Below the pieces are notes generated by a model. That model was not told the DNA's origin, did no database searches, and saw only the letters and a list, made by a program, of their open reading frames with translations. The translations under genes and the position numbers were made by a program. A stretch of DNA of 64,000 nucleotides from assembly GCA_036924285.1 (NCBI GenBank), contig JAYKYS010000065.1, positions 1 through 64,000 on the forward strand, written 5' to 3'. Shown here one piece after another: positions 23,714-34,477 of this stretch; position 1 is the first letter of the stretch, and the number at the start of each line of letters is the position of its first letter. This DNA is from Asterella californica. Lineage: Eukaryota > Streptophyta > Marchantiopsida > Marchantiales > Aytoniaceae.

Positions 23714-26640
23714 ATGGCACACAAGTCGACGTTACCGTTACAATTGCTCGTGGGAGAAGGAAAGAACGCCAAGTATATCCAAGGTACTTTGTGTCTGTAG
23801 ATTTTCAACTGCTAGCTGGTTTCGCCTCTGATGTGTTTCTGAGCTTTGCTCGCCCGTTACAGCCTGCACGGAGCTGTTCATGGGAAGACAAGGTGCGCAG
23901 CTATTAGTACAGTTCCACTGAATAGGCCTTTCACGTTTGCACTGCAGCACTGCCCAGCCCGGGAATGGCTGCCTTTCTGTTACCAATGTTGGATATAAGA
24001 GTGAAACCTCGTCAGTACAGACATTACCTGCATGACACCTTTATACAGCACCTGTGTACCTCTTTGCTCTGCAGGACTAGACCACTTGGAAGGCTTTGAA
24101 AAGCTGGTAGGTTTGAACGCAAAGATTCATGGAGGCAAGCGGACAGTAACTTTATTGCTGCCGCCGCTGCTGCTGCTGCTGCTGTTGCGTCAACAACAGC
24201 AAAGTTTCCCGAGTTTGGGTGCCAATGGCTGCAATTGTTTGACACCTTCAACATGAGTCTCCTGCAAGAGCTCTGCTGAGAAGAGGCACAACAACAACTC
24301 CAGCTGCAATAGGTTTCCAAATACTGCCTGTGTACTACAAGCAGGTGAACCTGGAGGTACTGTGGGTGAATCATAACCGCCTGGAAAGCATCCAAGGTTT
24401 GAAGTACAATTTTCGGATGCGCGTGCTGCATGCTGAGGTATTCTGCTGCTGGGATGTGGTTTGCCTTGTCTGTATAAGCAGACATGCCTTATGCTGGTGA
24501 CTGTACACAGGCTGTGTTATAACGACCAGGCAGTAAATGCAGGTACAAATGCCGAAGCATTTGTGCCTGCCTTCTTCATGATTGCAGACTGCGTGCGGAC
24601 TTGTGTGCTTCTTGCATGTCTGATGTTCAGCTTGTGTATGTGTCATCCTGTGCACAGATCTGTTGTTGTCTGCTGTACTTCTATTAGCACCTTGAACACT
24701 GGAACTTGTTGCCATGTTGCACACTCCGCACTCAGCCTGTGCATAACCTCAAGACAAGTGGCTGAACATAAATTACTGCTTGGCTGCAGAACAACAGCAT
24801 ATGCAGCCTGAAGGGTAGTCTGCCCCACTTCAAGTTTCTGGAAACCCTTGATCTGAGCAACAATCAGCTGAGGAATCTGCCAAAGCTGGCCGCAAGTCTG
24901 GCCAAGTTCCATTTTCTCACCTTTCTCAACCTGAAGGTATCACTGATGATGACTGTGCAGCCTGTAACTCAGAGATTATAGCAGTGGCATCTGTCACACC
25001 AGAGTTGTTCTCCAGAGTTGAGTACTGTGTTACATCTTGCATGCTTGCTTTACCCTGACACAGTTGACAGCTCAGTGCTACCAACATTGAATTGGCGAAG
25101 TCAGATGCGTGCAAACACTCAGCCCGTGACTTGCAGGCAGTGCTGCTTTCTTTGCCGTGTTGATAACTGCTGAGTTGTGTTTTGAAGTGAGAATGAGCCA
25201 TTGCATGCCAGTGATGCACAAAGTTGGACAGCCTGCTGCCCTCTTGTCATTGGGTGTATATGGCTTGAGGACGCTGATGGCAGTCGTACTTTAGGGCAAT
25301 CCATGCTGTGAGGAGCCTGACTACCGCCTGACCCTCACCAATGCTGTGCCGTCCCTCCAGATCTTGGATTTGCACCAGGTGGGTCCACTGAGCTAAGCTG
25401 CAGCCCACAGCATGTCTTATTTTGAAGCACATCATCTGTGTACAATATCCACATGACAGCTGATATGCGCCTCTACAGCCAAGACGTAGGCACCTGCCAG
25501 TCTTGAAAGATAAGCAGTTGAAGCTTGTATTCATTTTTGACTTGGACATTCAGAATCCAGATGACATAAGTTTTTGTGGATGGTCAGATCAGCAAAATGT
25601 CTTGCATGCTTGTAAGTGTGTTATCAGGTCGCATCAAGGGCACAACCGCAGTCGGGAGAAATGTGTGTGACCATCCCACGCTGCAGCACAACAACTGATG
25701 GTGCTAATTATTTTAGGAAGACGTGTGCACAAGCATAATCCCCTGGCTTGCTAGCATACGGAGTGTAGCTGTTCTGTTGTCACAAAGAATGCAAAAAACG
25801 TTTAAAGGGTTTGCGGCCTTCTTGATGGTACTGTGCCTGCTGTGCAAACTGACAGGTGTCAGCCGAAGAGAGGAAATTGGCAGCAGCAGCCATTGGAGGC
25901 AAGACTGCTCAGCTTTCAGTTGCATTTGGCAAAAGGGCACCCCAGTACGACCCTGCCTGGAGTATCAAGGTGCATACAGCAGATCACAAATGCAGCTGGA
26001 TGCCTCATGATTGTCAGGACAAGCCTTCTAGGTGCATGTCAGGGTACCTCTAGCAGATTGCCAATGCAACCAGCTCAAGCATGATTGTCAAGGCAACTTA
26101 GTGGGCAGTCTTGCATACTTCCAAGGACTAGCCTGACTGATTCATCTGTGATGAGTACATCGCATCCATCTCATGCCAACTCCCCTTCCTGCCCCATGCC
26201 TACTAACTCCCCATGCCTTACCAGGCTGTATGCTGCCTTGCTCGCTCCTTGTCTGCATTTGCTAGTGCCCTCTCATGTATGTGATGTAGCTGCAGTATGC
26301 CTGCTGATACATTTTCACCAGACGTGTGTGCAAAGCAGGTATTATATGTCTTCAGCTACTGCAGCTCCAAGCTCTGGGTGTCTGCGCTTCCTTCTGGTTC
26401 CAGGCACCTTGACCTGATTCAGCACTACATTGGCTGTGCAGACATCAGAGAGATCAGGCTTGGAGCGGGATCTAGGGCAAACAGTAACATTAGCGAAGGC
26501 CCAGAGGGCTGCTCAGGCTGGGCAAGGGGAGGCTCAGCTGTATGCAGGGGATCCCTATGGCATGCCCACTGCGGCTCAAGGACAGACCCTGCCCGCCCCT
26601 CCTGTCAGTGTGCCCCTCCTGCCACTCAGGCTCTACTGTG
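23714..26640 (+). CDS. LRRC72: LRRC72-type leucine-rich repeat protein (ciliary)
   Basis: Exons: 23714-23783, 24075-24106, 24345-24437, 24790-24936, 25295-25378, 25856-25969, then 26442 to about 26620. At least one later exon is likely. It begins MAHKSTLPLQLLVGEGKNAK, then GLDHLEGFEKL. The LRR series follows: LEVLWVNHNRLESIQGL, then NNSICSLKGSLPHFKFLE, TLDLSNNQLRNLPKL and FLTFLNLKGNPCCEEPDYRL. An LRR cap follows (VPSLQILDLHQ), then VSAEERKLAAAAIGG and SVAFGKRAPQYDPAW. That cap plus the AFGK...DP.W tail is the arrangement of LRRC72, found in ciliated eukaryotes. A helical, Gln/Ala-rich tail (LAKAQRAAQAGQGEAQ) follows. The gene is clean, with no frameshift. The 3' end is uncertain: a possible exon lies at 26899-26932, and no convincing stop joins it. 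Confidence 0.8.
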
Positions 26641-27925
26641 TCTTGCATCTGCCGTTTATGCAGTTGTACATGCTGTTCCACATGCTGTGTCATGCATCTG
26701 TTTCATATGATGTTCTACATGCTGTGTGATGCTGTGTCGTCTCCTTCACATGGTTTCCAGCATGCTGTGTTTTCTGTACTCTGCGTCTTTCTCGTATGCT
26801 GTAATGTGTACTGAGAGAGCCCATGAGCTGAACATCACCAAACAGTCTTCACTTTGCCACAGCAGGCAGGCAACATATGCTTGCATACATTGCAGGGCTG
26901 GGCTCACCAAAAGGTCAACGAGGTAGCAGTAACAGGCAAAGCTGCCAAGTCAGGTGTGCCCATACTCGACTCACACAGCATACAGTCACACAGGGGGCCT
27001 GAATGCCATGTAATCCCCGGTCTACCCTTCCTTGTGTGTCTTAAGCAAATGTGCAACTTGCATAATGCTGTAGTATATGCTGACAGGTAAGGGGCTCATC
27101 AAGCAGTGTGATGCACAGGGGGTTGTGATCCGAAGCAGTCCATGTACCTCCCACTGGACATCTTCTCATTCTCTACTTGTGAAGTAGTGCCAGCTGGCAG
27201 CCATGCAGCACATGACCATCTGCCAGAAGACTCAAAGCCTGGCACTTTCAGCAAAACCCTATTGATGACGTCATCAAACAAAGGAGCTACTGTGCAGCTT
27301 TTGCAGAAGAGCGTCAGACTGTAGGGACCTTGCTGGGACACGCATAAGTAGTAATAACTGTTGTGATGCACATGAACTTCTGTCGGCACCAGCTCTTGGC
27401 CCAATCAGCAATGCTTTTGCACATGCTTCATGTGAAAACAACACCCAAAAACTTGACTGTTACAGGTTCAGCATTACATGACACTGTAAGATGACATGCA
27501 TAACAGTACCCAATTTCAATTGTTCACTTGCAACCTTGCCAGTGTCTTTTGCCCTATGAGAATGTGACCGTCTGATAGGCTATTGATAACGTTTGACAGG
27601 GTCTCAGCAAATGCTATTCTGGTGCGTAGGGAAATGCCTGTCTGCAGTTGCAGCATGCATTGATACCAAAGACCATTGATGCCAAAATGCAAAAAGTTCT
27701 ATCAGCCCCACAACACTGCATGCTGACTTCGAAGATACTATTCTTGCACAAATGGTGCTCTATGAGTGCAAGCACTTGAGCCAGAAGGCAAGAATGGACG
27801 CTGCCAAAGTCGGAGGTCTGCAACTTGCAAAACCTGAAATCCTACTAAGCGAACAGGTCTAACAGCTTACTCACTCAGAGCAATGAAATGGAATGAATGA
27901 CGAGGTGCGAAAAAAAACAAATGTG

Positions 27926-28312
27926 CTAGTGACTCCCCCCTTGCTTCTTCATTTCGCCTTCTTGCTGCATGCCCCCACACCCACTCAACTTGCCAGCAGC
28001 TGCTTCCACTGCACCTTCCTTGGCGACCCAGGATCCTCCGTCGGCTGCTCGCTGCTCTTGAGCCTGTTTACGATCACTGGATGCCGCTCGCATTTCATCA
28101 ACCGCACCTTGCTTGTCTTGCTGCCCCGACTTCTGCCACGCTTCTGAACCAGTCACGCTGCCTATGGCCTCCTACAACACGATTGGCATTGCCGAAACAG
28201 TTTGGAGTAGGTCGGGGCACAGAAGTTGAGCTGACCCTACCTCTGCAACGCCTTTAACGTATTGCACGTGGCCTCCGGTGAGCGAAGCTTGATCTTTGCT
28301 TGTTGAAGACAT
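27926..28312 (-). CDS. Small CsbD/Hmp1-like stress protein, 105 aa
   Basis: Two exons: 28312-28241 (MSSTSKDQASLTGGHVQYVK...) and 28171-27926, joined GT-AG in phase 0, giving 105 aa. The pattern is GxVTGSEAWQKSGQQDKQ, then an Ala/Gln/Lys-rich helix, then AAAGKLSGCGGMQQEGEMKK. Paired ...TGxExWxxSG... and GKLxGxxGMxxEG blocks are typical of small hydrophilic CsbD-like proteins and of fungal Hmp1-like proteins, which are often stress-induced and partly disordered. There is no signal peptide or membrane segment. The function is inferred only from this pattern. Confidence 0.65.
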
Positions 28313-30960
28313 CGTTCTCAGCTGCAGGAAGCGATGGAAAGACTTCAGGTTGGCCGCTTTCAAGAATTTGGGTGTCCTGCGGGCAGTGCGATCCGAAGCA
28401 ACGCAAGTCAAATTGGCGTGGTCTATGCCACGACTTGCATGTGACACTCTTCTCTTCTTCGTCAGTGAAATCAGCTTGCTCTCTCTTCCTCTGCATTGAC
28501 TAGCCGAAGCATGTTAAATCCTTTCTGCTACCAGCTCGGTGCTATGGCGAGGCACATTCGAGATGAAGGCGGCAGCAATGCGCAGGAGTCGCGTGGCAGT
28601 CCTTTCCTTCATCCAGCTGTTTTGCAGTGCTGAGCAGCTACTGCCTGGACAAGGGCGCACGTGCACAGCCAGCCAGGCTTCACAGGACAAGATGTAGGAA
28701 ATATGTGCTGGCTGATAGTACCATGCTGTCTATTGTATTTGACTGTCGTATATACAGGTGCTTTGTCTTACAATTGCTTGCAACGAGTGCGAATTGGAGG
28801 TACTGTGACTGCTGTATTGTAATTGCTGGAAGCAGGGTACTGTTGTGTACAGTTTCACACGTCTGCAACCCAGCATGGCGCTCAAACTTGCGGTTTCAGA
28901 AGATAAGGAGCAGTGTTGATTGCTTCTGTGGCAACTTGAGAGATTGCACTCTGCATGCTCTGTTGCTGCAGGTGCTGCTCATTTCTCGTCGGTCTCTTGC
29001 TGTGCAGCTGCTACTTTCCTGTATGCTGCCTAGTCAGCAGCCATGTGAGGTGGTGACACAACCGTTGCTGCAATTGCTGCTGAGTGTTTGATCGCAACTT
29101 CACTGCTGTTTGTTTTCTGCACAGCTGCAGCTGTCTGACTACCATTTGATGTCAGTTGTTGCAACATCTGGGAACTATGTGATGAGTTTTGCAGCTGCCT
29201 TGACAATAAAAATGTGAAAGCTGCTGCTGTGAGTGCTGTGCTGCCCTTGATTGTGACTGCCTTGACCTCAGGCAGCCGGCAAATGACGAGTGTTTGCATG
29301 GCACTCAAGCTCTGCCTATGCAAGTCTGTGTGGGAGGTTGGTCGCATATTCCTTCACCATGAGCAGCCACTGTCAATGCTGATGTCTGGAGAACAAATGG
29401 CTTCTGGCCTTGTGACTTCTCACAGCATAGTGTACAGACAGTCAGCTGTTACTGGCGCAGCAGATGAGACAACACCAAGGGCTGGGCCTGCTCCACAAGT
29501 TTTGTACTTGCTGTTGGCCGGAAGAGCCGGCCAGATTAGCAGCAGCTGAAAATGAAGAAGTGGGAAGTGTGGACAATGGTTCAGGAGTGGAGGACAAGGG
29601 CCAAGACCTGCATTTGTTGCAGTACATGATTGAAAACGCCCCTGGATACACTTGTCATGAACAGATTCACCAGAGACCGTCATCCCTTACTGCTCCCACT
29701 CTGAGCTGCTCTAAAAGACAAAGCTTGTCATCAAGCTTCAGCAACAAAGGCAAGGCGCAAGCCATGGGTGAAGTACAGCAGGCAACATGTGTGGCAGCTA
29801 CTGAAACTATTTCATGTCAGACAGCCTGCTGTCAGACGCCATGCAGGTTGGACCACCTAGGACCGCATAAGCAGCTGACAAACTAAGCCAAAGCCACATT
29901 GCTTGAAAGCCTGTATACGAGACTTTATTGGTATGGAAGGCTGCGACTTGAACAAAAGTCAAGAGACTCCAGGGGGGCCATGGGGACCTCCCTCTTGATC
30001 GACAGGAAAATCTATGTTGCATAAAGCGCTATGCTGCATGTATTGTAGTGAACAGGATGCGCTACCAGTATTCAAATACGATAACTTACATTTAGCTAGG
30101 ACCCTGTTAGGCAATTTGACACACATATGTTCAGGAGAGGAAGCACAACATGCATTATAATGTGACTTGTGTAAAAGTTTACCTCCACTTATGCAAGTGT
30201 CACCCAGACTTCAATCATATATATAGTATGACACGAAGGGTATTACAGTTAGGGTGCACTGTCTTACTGGGGTCCTACAGTAGTGACTTGAATAGCTTGT
30301 ACTTATAGTCTTAAGGTACCAAGACCTACGCTGAGTACCTCCTATTCGATATGCTTCTTGGAATCTATGTCAAAGAGCTGCACTGCGGCAGATGCCAAAT
30401 CTGCAATGTTGTGTGGCACATGCAGCAATCCTTTTTGTACATACTGACACCAATTGATTTGTCAAAGAATGCAACACATCTGCTGACGGCATCCATCGAC
30501 AAATGCAATGACAACATGCACACAGCACTTGAATGAAGATTTCAGTGTATACGCTGCTTCGTTGGAAATCCTGTGTTTCTCACTTACCAGAAGAACGTGT
30601 CCACATTTATGTTCAAACGCTAAGATTGTCGACTGCATGTGCCAATGAATGCACACGAGGGGGAACAGCTGACACCACGGTGTGCCAAGCCAATGTACTG
30701 TACTTGCCAGGTTTGACAGATTCTGAACACTTGCAACAACATGGCCTAGAGGTGGGAAATCAAAGTCAGCCAAGTATGAAACAACATTGAGTAAGGCAGC
30801 CTGCATATGCACACAAAGCTTCAATTACCAATCATCTAAGCAACTTGAGTGGACACCCACTTATGTCTCAAAAAGACTGCAGACTGCACACTGATGTGCT
30901 CACTGATGGCACATGAGAGTGCATGTAGTGCCATCAATGAGGGTAGGACACATATGTATT
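28313..30960. other. Interval without a recognised gene
   Basis: Plus-strand ORFs at 28627-29091, 29214-29549 and 29464-29886 are open for 100-155 codons, but I recognise no domain. The one at 29464 ends at a plausible stop and has a mixed hydrophilic composition. AT-richer DNA at 30000-30350 has no long ORF. At 30460-30824 the ORFs on both strands are shadows of each other. One or two lineage-specific genes may lie here, but I cannot support exon boundaries. Confidence 0.45.
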
Positions 30961-30982
30961 GCACTGCTCATGATGTCCATAC

Positions 30983-31561
30983 TTAGGGGCTGCCTGCAGG
31001 CCCTGGCTGCATTTGCAGAAAAGCTTGATATTTTCTGAAGTTCTCCAGTGCGCTTTCCAGGCTCTGGCTGTTTCTAGATGCTCCTTGAATGCTCATGTTT
31101 GTGGATATCAAATTAACCAGTTTTGCCTGAGTGTCAGCCTGCTTTGCCATTGTGTCTGCATTCTGTGCCTGTGTTTTGGTCATCTGATCCAGTGTTGTCA
31201 TTAATCGATCATTTTTGTCTTCAATGTCCTGAAATGCTGATTCAAGTCTTGCGTGCAGCTGTGATTCAGGCTTGGCCCTTTTGGCTGGCTTCCCTAGCGC
31301 TGCAGTGACACGTGGGTGTTTTGCTGACTTATGAATGATAAAGGTTGTACTGCGGACCTTAGTCACACGCGTTTTTGTCTGGAATGTAATGGTGGCCAGA
31401 TGTGCTTCACAACCATCGTGCTCATGGTGCTTCTCAGAAAGATGCGTTGCCATCTGTAAAGGCGATGTGAAGGTCCCATCACAGTCCTCTTTGATACACT
31501 TCCATATTTTCTTGTCCTCTGCAATTGGGTAGGCAACCAACTTGAGATGGCGATCACCTGC
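30983..31561 (-). CDS. C2H2-like zinc finger plus coiled-coil exon
   Basis: After an ACAG acceptor at about 31562, the frame reads DRHLKLVAYPIAEDKKIWKC and on to a stop at 30983, about 190 codons. It has one C2H2-like finger, CIKEDCDGTFTSPLQMATHL followed by SEKHHEH (Cys-x4-Cys-x12-His-x4-His). A basic stretch follows (KPAKRAKPESQ), then a heptad-like helix rich in Gln, Lys and Asp (about residues 105-165), and a PGPAGSP end. It may be the last exon of the gene to its right (31808-32324) or a separate gene. A nucleic-acid-binding role is inferred from the finger only. Confidence 0.45.
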   Translation of the reverse strand, partial: AGDRHLKLVAYPIAEDKKIWKCIKEDCDGTFTSPLQMATHLSEKHHEHDGCEAHLATITFQTKTRVTKVRSTTFIIHKSAKHPRVTAALGKPAKRAKPESQLHARLESAFQDIEDKNDRLMTTLDQMTKTQAQNADTMAKQADTQAKLVNLISTNMSIQGASRNSQSLESALENFRKYQAFLQMQPGPAGSP

Positions 31562-31807
31562 AACAACAGCACCTTGTCATCTTTGACAGGTGAATGCGGT
31601 CAGCATGCAAGCAAGTAAAAAAATCATTGGTGAGGCAACTTTCAAAGATGAAGCTGAGCTTACTGTTGCTGCCAATGAATGTAGCTGTGCATGCAGCAAA
31701 AGCCAGCACTGCAATAGTGTAGCAGCCAGTGAATTGACAGTACAACTATGCACAATGCCTTCACTGGGAAAGCACGACAAGCAAGTGTAAAACCTGTTGG
31801 GGCCACA

Positions 31808-32324
31808 TCAAGGAAATCCTGTTTGGACTCTTTCATACAATGCTCTATAGTATGGGTGCTCAAAGAGCTTCAATGGAAATTGCAGTGTCTTGTTGTCAGA
31901 GAGCCGGACCAAAGGGTCTTCTGGGAAACTGTATGCACCCTTGAGCTTGGCAAACAACACCTCCAGGTCGCAGCCGGCCTGAAAGAGGTGCACAGCATGG
32001 GTATCATACACTTATACTGCACCTGCAGACCTTCCTGTTCCACACCTGCTCCAGAAGCTCGAGATAATAGCTATCCTCGGGTACATCCAGGGTCTCACAC
32101 ACTTGATTGTAAATTTCCTCTCGTACTGCGTCCCTTTCTTGTGGTATTGTACAGAGGTATAAGCTAGCTCCGAAAAGGTCTGTCAGCTGCACCCGGATGG
32201 GTTGACCGCGGTGATTCCTCTCGTCAATGTTGTAGTTGAAACGGTGCCACCCTGCTTTATGAATCTTGGCTACAGGGTCTCGATCAGCAGGCAACATGCT
32301 ATGATAGCGTTCGTCGCCGTGTAC
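31808..32324 (-). CDS. Unrecognised protein, two visible exons
   Basis: Exon 32324-32031 (98 codons) begins right after a CTGCAG acceptor with VHGDERYHSMLPADRDP and contains GWHRFNYNIDERNHRGQP and LTDLFGASLYL. It joins in phase 0 to exon 31978-31808, AGCDLEVLFAKLKGAYSFPE through LFEHPYYRALYERVQTGFP and a TGA stop. Both junctions are good GT-AG sites. The protein is soluble, aromatic-rich and acidic, with no membrane segment. I do not recognise the family. The 5' end is missing: an upstream exon would overlap the + strand J-domain gene. The stop at 31808 might be passed by alternative splicing into the downstream zinc-finger exon. Confidence 0.45.
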
Positions 32325-32369
32325 CTGCAGCACTCTGGAAACATCCGTGTGGCATCGCCAAAGAACTTA

Positions 32370-33347
32370 ATGTCAGAAAGTGACTATAGGGACTATAGCC
32401 ATCATGTAAAGGCCGAGCGCAAACTGATCCTGAAGAGAAAGTATGTTTCCTTGCTTTTCCTCGATTTATCTTCAATTTGCAAGTAATTTGGGGGAGAGTG
32501 CCGGTTTCTTGCAGTGCTGCCTGTTTTCAAGTTGCACAGCAGCTTGACCCACAACCTTGTTGTGAACAGGCGAGAAGAGCACAGCGTACATGGGCTCAGC
32601 CAAGAACAGCCCACTACGTCTTGCCATGAAACTTCAGAGACACCTCTGCCTGAGGATGCTGCAGCGTGCAGTGATGATGTGTTCGCTGACCAGCTGCCAA
32701 GACAACACACCTCTGAAAGCAGCATCAGAAACCCAACTGTTTCATACAAAAGTATATCAGAGACAAGAGACGTTGCAGACACAAAAGACCAGGAGGGGTC
32801 AGGATGGAGTTGGCTAGATCGCTGTCCACAAGCAAGCACAGAGTCTGCCTCAGCAGAATCTTCTGAAGCAGCAACACCCAGTTTGTGTGCAGTTGATGCT
32901 ATGCTTCCTTCTTCAATTAGGGAGGGATCCCTAGTTGCATGTACGACATCACCTCCAACTGCAGCAGGGTCTTGCCTTTTCCAGGGGAGTGCCCTTATGC
33001 CTGCTGACCTCCCAGAACCCTGTCAATACTCTGTCATGATCAAAGGCTTTATGTTAGGCTTAATATGTGAAGAACAAGTGCAGCAAGCACATAAAAAAAA
33101 TCCTCTGACTGGTCTTGAGGGCCGGCAGCTGGTAGCTGAGATTAGGCGTGAACTTGGCAGAAGATGTCATCCAGACAAGATCACTGGCCCTGCTGATGAC
33201 ACGTATAAGAAGTTCAACAATAGGGCAGACCAGTTGTCCAAGGCAGGCACAGGCAATCCAGCAGAAAATTGGAGCACATACCTTGCAGTGTTGGAGAAGA
33301 AGCCACGGCAGCAGAGCTATACCTTCAGCACAAAGTTTAATTTCTAA
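32370..33347 (+). CDS. Protein with a C-terminal J-domain (HPDK)
   Basis: Two exons, 32370-32440 (MSESDYRDYSHHVKAERKLI...) and 32540-33347, give 292 aa. The second acceptor is a tandem CAGCAG (NAGNAG), so two isoforms differing by one residue are possible. The middle is Ser/Thr/Glu-rich and probably disordered. Residues about 215-275 look like a J-domain: EGRQLVAEIRRELGRRCHPD, then K, a short linker, and YKKFNNRADQLSKAG. The HPD tripeptide that activates Hsp70 is intact. A J-domain at the C-terminus recalls auxilin-like layouts, but no clathrin-binding motif is evident. The ATG lies only 45 bp from the first visible exon of the minus-strand neighbour. Confidence 0.6.
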
Positions 33348-34477
33348 AGCTGGCTTAAGTAGCTAAATCACTTTTGCTGGCACCATAAGTTGCATGCGGC
33401 TGTTGTTATACATTTGTACCTGCATCAGCAGATGGTATGTCTGGACTAAATGTGACTGCAGCTTGGACATGTGCGCGCCTTCAGACTCATGAGTATGCTG
33501 TTTTTCATAGGTCTGGCTGTCATGCTTTCTCCAGCACTGTTTTGTCCAGTTGCAAGGTGCACAGTAGGGCTTGTTTGTATACCTTTGTAATGTTCAACGT
33601 GCGCTTGGCCCTTCACACATTGGTACATGAAGAATTGCCATTCTGCGGAGTTGCGCTACCAGCGCTGGTCTGCTTTTGAATTGTTGCTTCAAGTTTCAGT
33701 TTGCCTCTTTCTTACCTAAACATTGTTGGCACAAACAGCTGAAGACATCGCTGGTCTGCTACCACGCATGTTGCCTCTTTCTTCCATGAATTCTTGTTGG
33801 CACAAAGCACTTGTTGTAAACTAAAAGTCCAGCTCTGTTTGGCACGTTGCCCTGTGCTGCCTGCTGCATAAGAGCCACACTCGTGATGACCACTGTTGTG
33901 TTCTGCTGTGTTTGTGCCAACAGTAATAGTATCCAAGGTCTTTCAACTCTGAGCGACCACAAAGACGCACGTCCTCTCTTCCTCCCTATTGGTACAGATT
34001 GAAACTGGATGACATTGTGTGAATGTACCTAAACATTGTGTCACTGCTTGCAAATTGATACCTTGTAAAACAGCTGTGGTGCCAGCCCAAAGTGTCACCG
34101 TGATGCATATGAATGCATTGGAACTTGATCTGATAGGCACATGGACCATATAGCATCACAGACTGCATGTCCTGCCTAATATGTCTGGAGCACGTTGGCA
34201 ACATCTAGAAGACAAGTTGAACATATGGTCGCAAAGCTTTAAGCTGACAGTGTGCAGGCGGAACCATCATGCATACTGGCCATTAAAATTGCTGATGCAA
34301 GGTAGTTTGAGGTAAGTACAAGTATCTAAAAGTACATGTACATGTGGCTACGCTAGATCTTACGTAAGCTTAAAAGCAGGTTCAGCGATATTGGACATGA
34401 AGTACTGCATTTCATCATCTTTCACAGGCATACATGTTATCTGGTATACATGTGGTCGCACAAAGCCAAGAGGATGC
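33348..34477. other. Intergenic interval
   Basis: No ORF here exceeds 80 codons with recognisable content. The sequence TTGCCTCTTTCTT-CC occurs twice near 33700 and 33770, each followed by a TTGTTGGCACAAA block and a variant of GAATTCTTGT/AACATTGT. This is a short direct duplication of about 35 bp separated by about 65 bp. I see nothing else identifiable. Confidence 0.4.

Noticed and set aside
24024..24485. Minus-strand ORF with poly-Ala (AAAAAAAAA)
   Set aside because: Derived from the CTG/GCC microsatellite in an LRRC72 intron; antisense to a supported exon.
32402..32839. 145-codon minus-strand ORF overlapping the J-domain gene
   Set aside because: A shadow of the + strand exon; Ser/Cys/Leu-rich with no recognisable motif.
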